64,000 nucleotides of DNA from Bacillota bacterium. Its GTDB lineage: Bacteria > Bacillota > Clostridia > Oscillospirales > Ruminococcaceae. The stretch is taken from positions 1 to 64,000 of the forward strand of contig JAEWRN010000033.1 of NCBI GenBank assembly GCA_023460035.1. Reading direction: 5' to 3'. Made by a program: the position numbers and the translations under genes. Positions 50,984 to 59,990 of this stretch are shown piece after piece. Below the pieces are notes generated by a model that saw only the letters and a program-made list of their open reading frames with translations, did not search any database and was not told where the DNA came from. Position 1 is the stretch's first letter. Each line of letters opens with the position of its first letter.

Positions 50984-51045
50984 CTGCTAAAAATACCCGG
51001 CCATACCCGCGCTAACAGCATGGGGCCACAGGGCTGACAACAGCA

Positions 51046-51076
51046 AAAACCCCCGCGGGCGATGTCCGCGGGGGTT
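51046..51076 (-). terminator. Terminator of rnf operon
   Basis: AAAACCCCCGCGG and CCGCGGGGGTTTT around seven bases. On the minus strand T's follow. It lies 12 bases beyond the RnfB stop and ends the rnfCDGEAB transcript. Confidence 0.9.
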
Positions 51077-51087
51077 TTGTGTTATAG

Positions 51088-51363
51088 TTAGTTTTCGGCC
51101 ATCAATGCCGCAACGGCATCGGCTGTTTTTTGCCGGCCAGGGACACAGCGGTTGGTTTCCGCCTTGCCCGCAACAACTGCCTTTGCGTAATCTGCACAGC
51201 CTGCATAGCCACAGGCACCACAGTTGGCACCGGGCAGGGCCGCGGTGACCAGCGCAATGCGGGGGTCCTCTTCTACTGTCAGGTATTTGGCCGCGACCAC
51301 CAGAATAGCGGCGCCCACGAGGCCAATAACCGACACGATTGCAATTGCCAGTACAATATTCAT
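51088..51363 (-). CDS. rnfB: Short RnfB: anchor plus one [4Fe-4S] domain
   Basis: Only about 91 residues (ATG 51361-51363, GGGAGG upstream). The N-terminal helix (about 4-26) and the PF04060-type cluster motif GANCGACGYAGCADYA with a later Cys (NRCVPG) match the start of RnfB. The ferredoxin-like repeats that normally extend RnfB to 250-330 residues are absent. The stop is followed at once by a strong terminator, leaving no room for a frameshifted remainder. RnfB normally takes electrons from ferredoxin. Here that input may use another protein. Confidence 0.88.
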   Translation of the reverse strand: MNIVLAIAIVSVIGLVGAAILVVAAKYLTVEEDPRIALVTAALPGANCGACGYAGCADYAKAVVAGKAETNRCVPGRQKTADAVAALMAEN

Positions 51364-51376
51364 GCTTTGCCCTCCC

Positions 51377-51973
51377 TTACATGCCAAAGATCTTTTCGAT
51401 CAGGCCGCCAAAACCGGTGAAGGACAGCGAAACGATGCTTGCCGCCACCAGTGTGATAGGCAGGCCTTCAAACGGCTTCGGGGGGCGCGCCTCCTCCAGC
51501 CGGCGGCGCACGCCGGAAAACATCACCATCGCCAGCATAAAGCCAAGGCCGGCACCCAGTGCGCAGACCAGGCTTTCGGCATAGCTGTAGCCGTTGTCGA
51601 TGTTGAGGATGGTCACACCGAGGATGGTGCAGTTGGTGGTGATGAGCGGCAGGTAAATGCCCAGCGCGTTGTACAGCGGGGGCATAAAGCGCTTCATCAC
51701 CGTTTCAAGCAGCTGTACCAAAATGGCGATAACCAGAATAAACACGATGGTCTGCAGGTAACCAAGGCCCTGCGGCTCAAGCAGGTTCGTGTAAATGGGC
51801 CAGGTAGCGGCGGTGGCGACCACCATGACAAAGGTGACTGCCGCCGACATGCCAATGGCAGAATCCAGTTTTTTCGACACGCCGAGGAACGGGCAGATGC
51901 CGAGGAATTTAACCAGCACATAGTTGTTGGTCAAAATCATGCTGAAGAAGATAAAAGCAAGTTTTGCAGCCAT
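51377..51973 (-). CDS. rnfA: Ion-translocating oxidoreductase subunit RnfA
   Basis: 198 residues with six helices. LTNNYVLVKFLGICPFLGVSKK and ITTNCTILGV place Cys residues in the mid-membrane half-helices that hold the shared iron site in RnfA/RnfE. It begins within the stop of rnfE, so translation is coupled. Confidence 0.96.
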   Translation of the reverse strand: MAAKLAFIFFSMILTNNYVLVKFLGICPFLGVSKKLDSAIGMSAAVTFVMVVATAATWPIYTNLLEPQGLGYLQTIVFILVIAILVQLLETVMKRFMPPLYNALGIYLPLITTNCTILGVTILNIDNGYSYAESLVCALGAGLGFMLAMVMFSGVRRRLEEARPPKPFEGLPITLVAASIVSLSFTGFGGLIEKIFGM

Positions 51974-52671
51974 CAGACCTTACCCCCTTCCCCATGGCAA
52001 AGCGCACTGTTGGCGCAGCCCGCGCAGCCGGCCGCTTCGGGATCGGCGTTGACGGTTTTGCCGCGGCGCTCGTCCAGCCAGATGGCAACTGCCATCAGCA
52101 CGCCGAACACGAAGAACCCGCCCGGAGGCGAAACGAGGATGCTGAACGGCTCGACATTGGCCGGCAGCACCTGAAAGCCCAGCACGGTGCCGGCGCCCAG
52201 CAGCTCACGCACAAAGCCCATAACGGCCAGCGTGAGGGTAAACCCAATGCCCATGCCAAGGCCGTCCAGCGCCGATTCGATGACCGGGTTTTTGCTGGCA
52301 AACATTTCGGCACGGCCCAAAATAATGCAGTTCACAACGATCAGCGGCAGGTAAACACCCAACGCGTCGTACAGTGCCGGCACAAAGGCCTGCACCAGCA
52401 TCATGACCACGGTGACAAACCCGGCAATAATGGTGATGAACGCCGGGATGCGCACTTTGTCCGGGATCAGTTTGCGGCAGGCCGAAATGGCCATGTTCGA
52501 GCCGATAAGCACAAAGGTCGCGGCAATGCCCATGCCCAAGCTGTTGAACACCGACGTGGTGATAGCGAGGGTCGGGCAGGTGCCCAGCACAAGGCGCAGG
52601 TTCGGGTTTTCATGCAGCAAGCCGTTGGTCAGCACCGCAAGGCGGTTGCTTTTTTTCGATTGTTTTTCCAT
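51973..52671 (-). CDS. rnfE: Ion-translocating oxidoreductase subunit RnfE
   Basis: 232 residues with six helices. GTCPTLAITTS and VVNCIILGRAEMFA are the conserved Cys half-helices pairing with RnfA. A C-terminal tail after the last helix carries CAGCANSALCHGE, three Cys and a His that typical RnfE proteins lack, as far as I recall. This could be a small metal or Fe-S site on the cytoplasmic side. Confidence 0.95.
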   Translation of the reverse strand: MEKQSKKSNRLAVLTNGLLHENPNLRLVLGTCPTLAITTSVFNSLGMGIAATFVLIGSNMAISACRKLIPDKVRIPAFITIIAGFVTVVMMLVQAFVPALYDALGVYLPLIVVNCIILGRAEMFASKNPVIESALDGLGMGIGFTLTLAVMGFVRELLGAGTVLGFQVLPANVEPFSILVSPPGGFFVFGVLMAVAIWLDERRGKTVNADPEAAGCAGCANSALCHGEGGKV

Positions 52672-52677
52672 GCTGTT

Positions 52678-53208
52678 TTACGCCCCCTTTACAGTTTGGT
52701 AGGCCGCTTCGGCAGCGTCTACCACAGCGAAAACCGCTTTGGACGAAAAAGTTGCGCCACTGATGCCGTCTACCTCAGAAGACTTTGTCTTACCCTTGAA
52801 CTGGTCGGTAAACGATGCATCCATGACCTTTTTGCCAACGCCCGGGGTCTCGTTGTTATCGCCGATCTGAATGGCAGAAATGGTGCCGTCGCTGTTGATG
52901 CCAACCGTGACAGGCACATCGCCGCCGTAGCCCTTGGCAGCGCCGGTGATGACATAGCCAGCACCGTTATCCGCGGCATAAACGTCTGAAATAATATCGT
53001 CGCTGTACTCTACCTTGCTGAACGAGTCGGCGGTGGGCAGCAGCACAATGCGGCTGGCATCGGCCTCACGCTGGGCGCGGCCGTCGATGATTGGCTGGGT
53101 GATGGAATGGGTCACGGCAAGCAGGCCCGACACTACAAAGCAGATGATCGTCAGCACCAGAATGGGGCGAATCATCGCTTCAAACGTGCTCTCTTTTTCT
53201 TTTTTCAT
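52678..53208 (-). CDS. rnfG: Ion-translocating oxidoreductase subunit RnfG (FMN-binding)
   Basis: About 176 residues from the ATG at 53206-53208, overlapping the rnfD stop by four bases. One N-terminal helix (about 12-35) anchors an extracytoplasmic FMN-binding domain. The motif DGISGATFSS includes the Thr to which FMN is attached covalently. It lies between rnfD and rnfE in the canonical order. Confidence 0.95.
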   Translation of the reverse strand: MKKEKESTFEAMIRPILVLTIICFVVSGLLAVTHSITQPIIDGRAQREADASRIVLLPTADSFSKVEYSDDIISDVYAADNGAGYVITGAAKGYGGDVPVTVGINSDGTISAIQIGDNNETPGVGKKVMDASFTDQFKGKTKSSEVDGISGATFSSKAVFAVVDAAEAAYQTVKGA

Positions 53209-54137
53209 TTCTTGTTGCCACCTCCCAGCGGTTTTTGGAGGGTGAGACGGTTGATATACGGCACCAGCAGGTTCATCAGCAAAATGGCATAGGAAACACC
53301 CTCTGCCGAAGTTGCCCAAAAACGAATGGCGCAGGTGATGATACCAAGGCCCAGCCCGTAAACCAGTTTACCGGTAAGGGTGTACGGCGAAGTGGCATAA
53401 TCGGTCGCCATAAAAATGGCACCCAGCATCAGGCCGCCCGACAACAGCTGCACCAACGGCTCTTGGCCTGCCAGCAGGCTGATGACCGCCACAGTAGCGA
53501 GATAGGTCAGCGGAATGGTGGGGGTAATAACCCGGCGGGCCACTAAGTAAATACCGCCCACAATCAGCGCGGCAGCACAGGTTTCGCCCAGCACACCGCC
53601 GTGCGCACCCAAAAACAGCTGCAGCAGCGGCAGGTCGGCATGCTGTGTTGCCACCAGCGGGGTGGCACTTGCCAGCGCATCGACCCCACCCGAAAAGCTG
53701 GGGTAGGCATACGCTGTCATGCGGCCGGCAAAGCTGACGGCCAGCACAATGCGGGCCACGATGGCCGGGTTTGCAAAGTTGCGGCCAAGGCCGCCAAACA
53801 ACTGCTTTACAATGACGATTGCCACAAAGCTGCCCAAAATCGCAATCCACAAGGGGATCGTCGACGGCAGATTGAATGCCAGCAAAATGCCGGTGACCGC
53901 GGCGGACAGATCGCCCACCGGGTTTTCTTTTTTCATGAAATAGCAGTACAGGTACTCAAACGCGACACTGGCAAAGGTGGTGACGCCAATAACCAGCAAC
54001 GCGCGCGCGCCAAAAATAATGGCGCTTGCAATGGCCGCGGGGCACAGTGCAATGATAACGTCCAGCATGATGCGCTGGGTAGAAGAATTATCGCGGATAT
54101 GCGGGGATTCCTTCGCCAGCAAAAAATTCTGTTCCAT
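53205..54137 (-). CDS. rnfD: Ion-translocating oxidoreductase subunit RnfD
   Basis: About 310 residues from the ATG at 54135-54137, overlapping the rnfC stop as TAATG. About ten helices. SPHIRDNSSTQRIMLDVIIAL is the conserved start. ASATPLVAT contains the Thr for covalent FMN attachment, with Ser in place of the usual Gly before Ala. GGLGRNFANPA follows the family pattern. Confidence 0.95.
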   Translation of the reverse strand: MEQNFLLAKESPHIRDNSSTQRIMLDVIIALCPAAIASAIIFGARALLVIGVTTFASVAFEYLYCYFMKKENPVGDLSAAVTGILLAFNLPSTIPLWIAILGSFVAIVIVKQLFGGLGRNFANPAIVARIVLAVSFAGRMTAYAYPSFSGGVDALASATPLVATQHADLPLLQLFLGAHGGVLGETCAAALIVGGIYLVARRVITPTIPLTYLATVAVISLLAGQEPLVQLLSGGLMLGAIFMATDYATSPYTLTGKLVYGLGLGIITCAIRFWATSAEGVSYAILLMNLLVPYINRLTLQKPLGGGNKK

Positions 54138-55462
54138 TATTTGCTTTTCGCCCCTTTCTTTGCCTTTTTTTGCAGCACCTTTGCGCGGCGCATCGTCTCG
54201 GTAACGGGGCGCTTTGCCGGGCAGACATAGGTGCAGCAGCCGCATTCCATGCAGGTGTCCACCTGCAGGCGGTCAACCTCCTGCGGGTCGTTTGCATCTA
54301 CCCCGGCCGCAATGACACAGGGCGAAAGGCCCACGGGGCAGCAGTCGATGCAGCGGCCACAATGGATGCAGGGCTGTACCGCAGGCAGCAAGACCTCCTC
54401 GCGCGGCAGCGCAAGGACACCGTTGTTTTGTTTTAAGATGGGGAACGACGTGTCCTCCACCAGCACACCCATCATCGGGCCGCCGGTGATGATTTCGCCA
54501 AGGTCGCCCTTGGTGCCGCCGCAGAAAGCCAGCACATCGTCAATGGGGGTACCGATCAGCGCGCGCACGTTTTGCGGTTTTGCAATGCAGTCGCCGTCCA
54601 CCGTCAGCCGGCGGGAGATCAGCGGCACACCGGTGCGCAGATAATCCGCCAAAAAGGCAACGCTGGAAATGTTCATCACAATGCAGCCGACGTTAAGCGG
54701 CAGGCCGCGGCGCGGCACTTCGCGCCCGGTGCAAACCTCAATCAGCACTTTTTCTGCGCCCTGCGGGTAAACGGCGGGCAGCGGTTTTACCTTAATGCCC
54801 TCTTCGCCCTTAATCAAATCAAACAGCTTGTCCATCGCTTCGGGCTTGTTGCGCTCGATGCCGATGATCACCGTTTTGATGCCCATCCACTTTTGCACCG
54901 CGTGGATACCAGCCAAAACAGCGTCGCTGTTTTCCATGATCTCGCGGTTGTCCGCGGTGAGGTAAGGCTCGCACTCGGCCGCATTGATGATCAGCGTGTC
55001 AACCATGGAAAGGTCTTTCAGCTTCAGCTTCATCGACGTGGGGAAGCCTGCGCCGCCAAGGCCCACAAGGCCGCTGGCGCGTACCGCAGCAATAAACGAA
55101 TCGTAATCGGTCACCTCTGGCGGGGCGATCGACGGGTCCAGTGTTTGTTTGCCGTCGGATGTGATCTCGACCGCGGCCACCTTTGTGCCGTTCGGCAGCT
55201 TAACCTCCCCCAGTGCCGTAACCGTACCGGACACACTGGAGTGGATGGGCGCCGAAAGCGGGCTTGCGCTCTCGCCAACTACCGTACCGACAAAGACCGG
55301 GTCTCCCTCTTTGACCACAGGGGCCACGGCGGCCCCGATATGCTGCTGCATTGGCAGCAGGATTTTAGCGGGTACCGGCATGTCCACTGTGGCACTGTTC
55401 TGCGTGTTTTTGTGATGAGGCACATGAGCGCCCTTCGCCGCACGCTTGAAAACATTTTTCAT
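54137..55462 (-). CDS. rnfC: Ion-translocating oxidoreductase subunit RnfC
   Basis: About 441 residues from the ATG at 55460-55462 with GGAGGG upstream. GLVGLGGAGFPTSMKL is the NADH/FMN-binding glycine loop. INAAECEPYLTADNR follows. Two ferredoxin motifs, CIHCGRCIDCCPVGL and CMECGCCTYVCPAKRP, bind two [4Fe-4S] clusters. It is peripheral and oxidises ferredoxin-derived electrons onto NAD+ (or the reverse) in the Na+/H+-pumping Rnf complex. First gene of the operon. Confidence 0.96.
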   Translation of the reverse strand: MKNVFKRAAKGAHVPHHKNTQNSATVDMPVPAKILLPMQQHIGAAVAPVVKEGDPVFVGTVVGESASPLSAPIHSSVSGTVTALGEVKLPNGTKVAAVEITSDGKQTLDPSIAPPEVTDYDSFIAAVRASGLVGLGGAGFPTSMKLKLKDLSMVDTLIINAAECEPYLTADNREIMENSDAVLAGIHAVQKWMGIKTVIIGIERNKPEAMDKLFDLIKGEEGIKVKPLPAVYPQGAEKVLIEVCTGREVPRRGLPLNVGCIVMNISSVAFLADYLRTGVPLISRRLTVDGDCIAKPQNVRALIGTPIDDVLAFCGGTKGDLGEIITGGPMMGVLVEDTSFPILKQNNGVLALPREEVLLPAVQPCIHCGRCIDCCPVGLSPCVIAAGVDANDPQEVDRLQVDTCMECGCCTYVCPAKRPVTETMRRAKVLQKKAKKGAKSK

Positions 55463-55584
55463 CAAGTGAACGTTCCCTCCTGTTCTGTCGTTCTCCTGTC
55501 TGGCGAAAGCCACTCCTCCCCGAGCGCAGACGCTGGCCTTTGCGGCAGACACCACCCGGCCTTTCAAAAAATCAGACATTGATA

Positions 55585-55613
55585 ATTATAACGCGTTGTT
55601 GATTCATTTACAA
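55585..55613 (-). promoter_or_regulatory. rnf operon promoter
   Basis: Minus strand: TTGTAA (55608-55613), 17-base spacer ending in the palindrome AACGCGTT, TATAAT (55585-55590). The transcript would have a 5' leader of about 115 bases before rnfC. I see GC-rich short stems in it but no riboswitch class that I recognise. Confidence 0.65.
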
Positions 55614-55784
55614 TGGCTTTTGGGCCCTAAAATTTCCGTTTGGCGTAAAACAAAGCGTTCATTTATAAAAAGTACCGCCATTTTAACCGGCGCAGAAATT
55701 CACTTGCGGCATTTTGCTTTTTGCCTGGTTGTGCTATAATGTAGAAAAGATTGCAGGGGCACCGCCTAGTAAGGGGGGACCAAA

Positions 55785-56348
55785 ATGCCCAACCCCGTCA
55801 GTTACAGTGACAGCCCGCTGGTGCTGGACGCCATCAGCGCGGTAAAGGTCGTACATTATTATGGCAGCAGCGCCGCGGGGAATATTTATGCCTACCTGCG
55901 CGCTTATGTCTGCGCAGGAGAGCTGATTTTCAGCCTGACCAGCTTTGAAAAAACACCGCCTAAAACCAGCCGCGTCGGTGCCGCGTTTCAGTTTGCGCCG
56001 GGGGCCGATTATCTGTTTGCCGACATTGGCCCAGAGCAGGTGGAATGCCGTACCGTGCACCCCGCGCGCGGGCAGGACGCACCGGGCGAGGTGCTGCTGC
56101 TGCCCCCGCCGGCGCGGTTTGGCGGTGCGGACGAGCAGGGCTTTTACTGGGGGGCCGAGCTTCGGCTGCCCGCGGCGTTGCTGCAGGCCCGGTTTGGTAC
56201 CACCCTTCGCCCCGGCAGCAGGTTTACCGGCAACGCGTACAAATACGCGGTGGGCGATGCCGCATTTGGCGCGGCCTTCGCCTGTGAACCGCAAGCGGGG
56301 CTGCCAAACTGCCAAAGCTTTGGTGACTTTGTAGTAGTTGACTACTGA
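55785..56348 (+). CDS. CBM9/DOMON-like hypothetical protein
   Basis: 187 residues with GGGGGG before the ATG and no signal peptide. The pattern AGNIYAYLRAYVCAGELIFSLTSFE and GFYWGAELRLPAALL resembles carbohydrate-binding module 9-like proteins seen as lone cytoplasmic genes in Clostridia. Ligand unknown. It stands alone, divergent from the rnf operon. Confidence 0.7.
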   Translation: MPNPVSYSDSPLVLDAISAVKVVHYYGSSAAGNIYAYLRAYVCAGELIFSLTSFEKTPPKTSRVGAAFQFAPGADYLFADIGPEQVECRTVHPARGQDAPGEVLLLPPPARFGGADEQGFYWGAELRLPAALLQARFGTTLRPGSRFTGNAYKYAVGDAAFGAAFACEPQAGLPNCQSFGDFVVVDY

Positions 56349-56417
56349 GGTTCGTTATAATAATAAGTACAAAAGTTGTGCTTATTTTGTTTTAGCTTTA
56401 GAGAGGAGGCATCCGGG

Positions 56418-56561
56418 ATGTTGAAAGGGTTGCTGCGTTTGCTTTTGATGTTGGGCGGTTTATTTGCCGTCTTTGCCGGTCTTGGGTACCTTGGCAAAAA
56501 AAACACCGAGCAATATGTGGAAGTCTACGGCGACGAGGAAGAGGAAGACGAGGCGTTTTAA
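56418..56561 (+). CDS. Small membrane protein with acidic tail
   Basis: 47 residues from the ATG at 56418, GAGGAGG upstream. One helix (LLRLLLMLGGLFAVFAGLGYL) followed by KKNTEQYVEVYGDEEEEDEAF, a strongly acidic C-terminus. Small single-pass proteins of this type are common in Clostridia, and the function is not known. Confidence 0.7.
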   Translation: MLKGLLRLLLMLGGLFAVFAGLGYLGKKNTEQYVEVYGDEEEEDEAF

Positions 56562-56597
56562 CCCCCGTATTTCGCCCGCGCCACCGCAGACAGTTAA

Positions 56598-56640
56598 AAA
56601 GGCGGAAAGACTTGAAGTTCAAGTCTTTCCGCCTTTTTTG
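56598..56640. terminator. Bidirectional terminator
   Basis: GGCGGAAAGACTTGA and TCAAGTCTTTCCGCC around three bases, flanked by A- and T-runs. It lies between the convergent small-protein gene and the MacB-like permease. Confidence 0.9.
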
Positions 56641-56654
56641 TTGCTTTATGGTGT

Positions 56655-57863
56655 TTATTCGGTGCGCAGTGCCTCGATAGGCGACAGCTTTGCCGCCTTG
56701 CGCGCCGGGTAAATGCCAAAGAAAATGCCAATGGCGACCGAGAACAGCGCAATGGCAACCACCGTGGTGGGGGCCACATAGCCCGAAATGCCCAGCAGGC
56801 TGCTGATGCCGCTGCCACCCCACAACCCAAGCAGAATACCAATGAGGCCGCCGAGCAGAGTCAGCGTGCCGGCCTCGATTAAAAACTGAATTGTGATGCT
56901 GCCGGTTTTTGCGCCCAGTGCCTTGCGGATACCAATTTCACGCGTGCGCTCGGTGACCGACACCAGCATGATGTTCATGACACCGATACCTCCGACCAAA
57001 AGGCTGATGCCCGCAATGGCTGCAATGATGCTGGTAAAGGTGCTGGTGACCGTGCTGATCTGGCCGGCATACTGGCTGACGTCGATGATGCTGTAGCATT
57101 CGCGCCCGGCGTTGCCGTGCCGCGCTTCCATCAGGTTGACCACCTGCTGTGCCGTTTTGGCGCTTTGGGTGGTGTCTTTTGACAACAGCGCAATTTGGTA
57201 AAACGGCTCGGTACCAATGCCCTCGCCCAGTGTATTCAGCGCGGTGATGGGCATGGTGAGGCTTACCGAGACCTTGCGGTTATAGCTGTACCCGCTTTGG
57301 CTTTCGGTGATGCCAATGATTGTAAAATCAGAGGTGCGGCCATTGACGGTAAGCTGCACCGTCATGCCCAGCACGCGGTCGGTGCCAAACAGCGCCTTGG
57401 CGCCGGCAGAATCCAGCGTGACGACCCGGCGGGCCGCCTCATAATCCGCTTCGTCCCACATGCGGCCGCTTTCGAGCTTAGTGGGAAATGCCAGTGCGTA
57501 GTCCCCGTTGCCGGCCGAGATATCGGCGGTGAACTCCTCTTTTGTGCCACGGATGGTGCCGCTTGCACCGCTGGACATCGTTGCCGCGCTGACACTGCTC
57601 ATGCCGCGCACCGCCTCAATATCCGCATTGGTAAAATAATCGTTCATGGTGACGTCTTCGCCGCCCACCATGACGTAAATAGAGCCGTTGGCAAGCGAGC
57701 CCAGTTGGTCGTCCATCATTTTTTGCCCGCCTCCGCCCACGCTGAGCACCATAATCACCGAGCCGATGCCGATGATGATGCCCAACATGGTGAGCAGGCT
57801 GCGCGTTTTGTTTGCAGAAATATTGCGAAATGCCATTTTGGCATACTCTATCAGTTGCCGCAT
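56655..57863 (-). CDS. MacB-type ABC permease
   Basis: 402 residues. N-terminal helix (about 18-42) after AFRNISANKTRSLLTMLGIIIG, a large extracytoplasmic MacB periplasmic-core domain (about 45-270), then three helices (IGVMNIMLVSVTERTREIGIRKALGA, the mechanotransmission motif). No ATPase domain is fused, as usual in Gram-positives. Works with the adjacent adaptor and ATPase genes as a tripartite efflux or signalling system. Confidence 0.92.
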   Translation of the reverse strand: MRQLIEYAKMAFRNISANKTRSLLTMLGIIIGIGSVIMVLSVGGGGQKMMDDQLGSLANGSIYVMVGGEDVTMNDYFTNADIEAVRGMSSVSAATMSSGASGTIRGTKEEFTADISAGNGDYALAFPTKLESGRMWDEADYEAARRVVTLDSAGAKALFGTDRVLGMTVQLTVNGRTSDFTIIGITESQSGYSYNRKVSVSLTMPITALNTLGEGIGTEPFYQIALLSKDTTQSAKTAQQVVNLMEARHGNAGRECYSIIDVSQYAGQISTVTSTFTSIIAAIAGISLLVGGIGVMNIMLVSVTERTREIGIRKALGAKTGSITIQFLIEAGTLTLLGGLIGILLGLWGGSGISSLLGISGYVAPTTVVAIALFSVAIGIFFGIYPARKAAKLSPIEALRTE

Positions 57864-57874
57864 GATGCGCCCCC

Positions 57875-59263
57875 TTAACCGATCATCAGGCCGCCGGTAG
57901 ACTGCACCATATAGGCCGGGTCACTGCTCACGATAGCGCCTTCTACTACGTCGGCCGGGTTGGTGATTACATCTTCGCCTCCCGAAAGACCGCTTTTAAT
58001 CTCGACCAGTGTGTCAGACGAAATACCGGTCTCTACGGCACAGCGGGTCGCGATGCCATTTTCTACAATGTAGCAGAACGTACCGTCCACGTCGGTATTC
58101 ACCGCGGAAAGCGGCACTGTGATTACGTTGTCGGCTTCGCCCGTGGACAGAACCACATTTGCTTCAATGCCAAGCCGCAGGTCTTGCCCCGGGTTTGTCA
58201 CCTTGACGCGCGCATGCACATAGGCCGCGCTGCTGCCGGTAGAAGAAACGCTGCTGGTTGCCATGGCGTCGATGCTTTCCAGCACGCCGTCATAGGTATT
58301 GCCAAGGGTTGTAATCTGCGCTGTTTGTCCGACGGCCACCTTTTCAAGGTCGTAGCGCGACAGGGCAATGTCCACATAAACGTCATCCATGCTTTCAATT
58401 GTGCAAAGGGTGCCGTATGCCGCGGCCGTGCCGCCCTGCACGGCGGTAAGGCTGGTCACCACACCGCTGATGGGGGCGCTGACACCCGCTTTGCCCGCGT
58501 CAAGGTCTTCTTTTGCGCCCTCCAGTGTAACGGATGCCGTGACCTGCGAAAGGTCAAGCAGCTTTTTGTCGTTTTCGCTCAGCACGCCCTGCTCTGTCGC
58601 GTCATAGACATTTTTTGCCGCGCTAAGCGCGCTCTCCTGTGCAGCAAGGTCTGCCTGTGCCGCCTGCAACGCTGCTTTTAAATCGGCGTTGTTGGGGTCC
58701 GCCGCAAGCTGTGCGGTAAGGCTGCTCACTGCCGCCGCCGCGTTGTCGCGCTGCACGGCAAGGTTGTTGAGGTTGGTTGCCGCATCGTTAAATTTTACCT
58801 GTGCGTCACTGCTGGCAGAAAGGCTTTTTTCCTTTTGCAGCTGGCCGCTTTGCCAGGTGGCAGAGGCCTGCCGGTAAACACGCTGCAAGGACGTTGTGTC
58901 AAACGCAAACAGCGCGTCGCCCTGTTTGACCTTTTGCCCCGCCTGCACATTGACGGCAGACAGCGGCGCGGTGACCGGCGAAAGCACGTTGACGGTGTTG
59001 GCCGAGCGCAGTGTGCCGGTGGTGGAAAGTGTTTGGGTGACCGAGCCGGTGGCCGCCTGCGCCGTGGAAACATAAGTGGGCTGCGGGCCGCGCAGCATGG
59101 CGGAAAGCTGGCTGACGGCAAACAAGCCGACCACCGCAACCACCAATACAATGAGAATCATCTTCTTGACGCTGCGCTTCTTTTTGGGTTTCTTTACCGC
59201 CGGGGCCGGGGCAGCCCCCTCTGCTGCCCCCTGTGCCGGCAGGGTGTTTTCTTTTTCTTTCAT
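57875..59263 (-). CDS. HlyD/MacA-like membrane-fusion adaptor
   Basis: 462 residues. A Lys-rich N-terminus (KKPKKKRSVKKM) precedes one helix (about 34-54), then a barrel-lipoyl part (VQAGQKVKQGDALFAFD), a coiled coil of about 120 residues (AAVSSLTAQLAADPNNADLK region) and a C-terminal barrel with GIEANVVLSTGEADNVITVPLSAV. Its stop is close to the permease start and its start overlaps the ATPase stop, giving the order ATPase-adaptor-permease. Confidence 0.92.
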   Translation of the reverse strand: MKEKENTLPAQGAAEGAAPAPAVKKPKKKRSVKKMILIVLVVAVVGLFAVSQLSAMLRGPQPTYVSTAQAATGSVTQTLSTTGTLRSANTVNVLSPVTAPLSAVNVQAGQKVKQGDALFAFDTTSLQRVYRQASATWQSGQLQKEKSLSASSDAQVKFNDAATNLNNLAVQRDNAAAAVSSLTAQLAADPNNADLKAALQAAQADLAAQESALSAAKNVYDATEQGVLSENDKKLLDLSQVTASVTLEGAKEDLDAGKAGVSAPISGVVTSLTAVQGGTAAAYGTLCTIESMDDVYVDIALSRYDLEKVAVGQTAQITTLGNTYDGVLESIDAMATSSVSSTGSSAAYVHARVKVTNPGQDLRLGIEANVVLSTGEADNVITVPLSAVNTDVDGTFCYIVENGIATRCAVETGISSDTLVEIKSGLSGGEDVITNPADVVEGAIVSSDPAYMVQSTGGLMIG

Positions 59264-59967
59264 CAGAAAATCTCCTTTCCTTCGGGGGCATCCCCGTTGT
59301 CAATTTTACCATCGGTAATGCGCACCATGCGCTGTGCTTTCAGCGCCAGTTCGTCGTCATGGGTGATCAGCACAATCGTGTTGCCCTCTGCGTTCAGCTG
59401 GCGAATGATTTCGAACACCTGCGCACCTGCTTTGGTGTCCAGGTTGCCAGTGGGTTCGTCCGCCAAAATCAGCGGCGGGCTGGCCGCAAGGGCCCGTGCC
59501 ACGGCAACGCGCTGCTGCTGGCCGCCCGACATCTGGTTGGGGCGGTGGTCCATACGGCCCTCAAGCCCGACCTTTTGCAGTGCGGCAATGGCAAGCTGCT
59601 GGCGTTTTGCCGCCGGGATGCCGCGATAGATCAGCGGCAGCTCGACGTTTTCAAATGCGCTGAGGTTTTGAATCAGGTTAAAGCTTTGAAACACAAAACC
59701 AATTTCGCGGTTGCGTATGGTGGACAGCTCGTTGTCTGTCATCGTGCTGACGTCCTGCCCGTTTAGCCGGTAACTGCCGCTGGTGGGCACGTCCAGACAG
59801 CCGATCATATTCATCAGCGTGGATTTGCCGCTGCCCGAGTGGCCGACGATTGCGACAAACTCGCCCTCGTAAACCGTCAAACTGACCCCGTCCAGCGCGT
59901 GAACCTCATTTTCGCCGGGGTTGTAAATTTTATAGAGATCTTCAATCTCAATGATGGGGCGCTGCAC
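59263..59967 (-). CDS. MacB/LolD-type ABC ATPase
   Basis: About 234 residues from a GTG at 59965-59967. GAGGAGG lies seven bases upstream, while two upstream ATG codons would overlap that site. Walker A is GHSGSGKST, signature MSGGQQQR, Walker B LILADEPTGNLD, His motif ITHDDELA. Standard LolD/MacB ATPase. It heads the operon behind a strong palindromic operator. Confidence 0.93.
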   Translation of the reverse strand: MQRPIIEIEDLYKIYNPGENEVHALDGVSLTVYEGEFVAIVGHSGSGKSTLMNMIGCLDVPTSGSYRLNGQDVSTMTDNELSTIRNREIGFVFQSFNLIQNLSAFENVELPLIYRGIPAAKRQQLAIAALQKVGLEGRMDHRPNQMSGGQQQRVAVARALAASPPLILADEPTGNLDTKAGAQVFEIIRQLNAEGNTIVLITHDDELALKAQRMVRITDGKIDNGDAPEGKEIF

Positions 59968-59990
59968 TCCCATTCCTCCTCTCATGTGCT

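Noticed and set aside
51060..51100. RnfB shortened by a frameshift with the rest in another frame
   Set aside because: Terminators and the end of the ATPase gene occupy the next 150 bases, leaving no room for ferredoxin repeats.
54572..55582. Long plus-strand frame opposite rnfC
   Set aside because: Low-complexity His/Arg/Gln-rich translation typical of an antisense shadow, with no ribosome binding site and no domain.
55463..55584. Riboswitch in the rnf leader
   Set aside because: The leader has GC-rich stems but matches none of the FMN, TPP, cobalamin or SAM signatures that I know, and no alternative terminator was seen.
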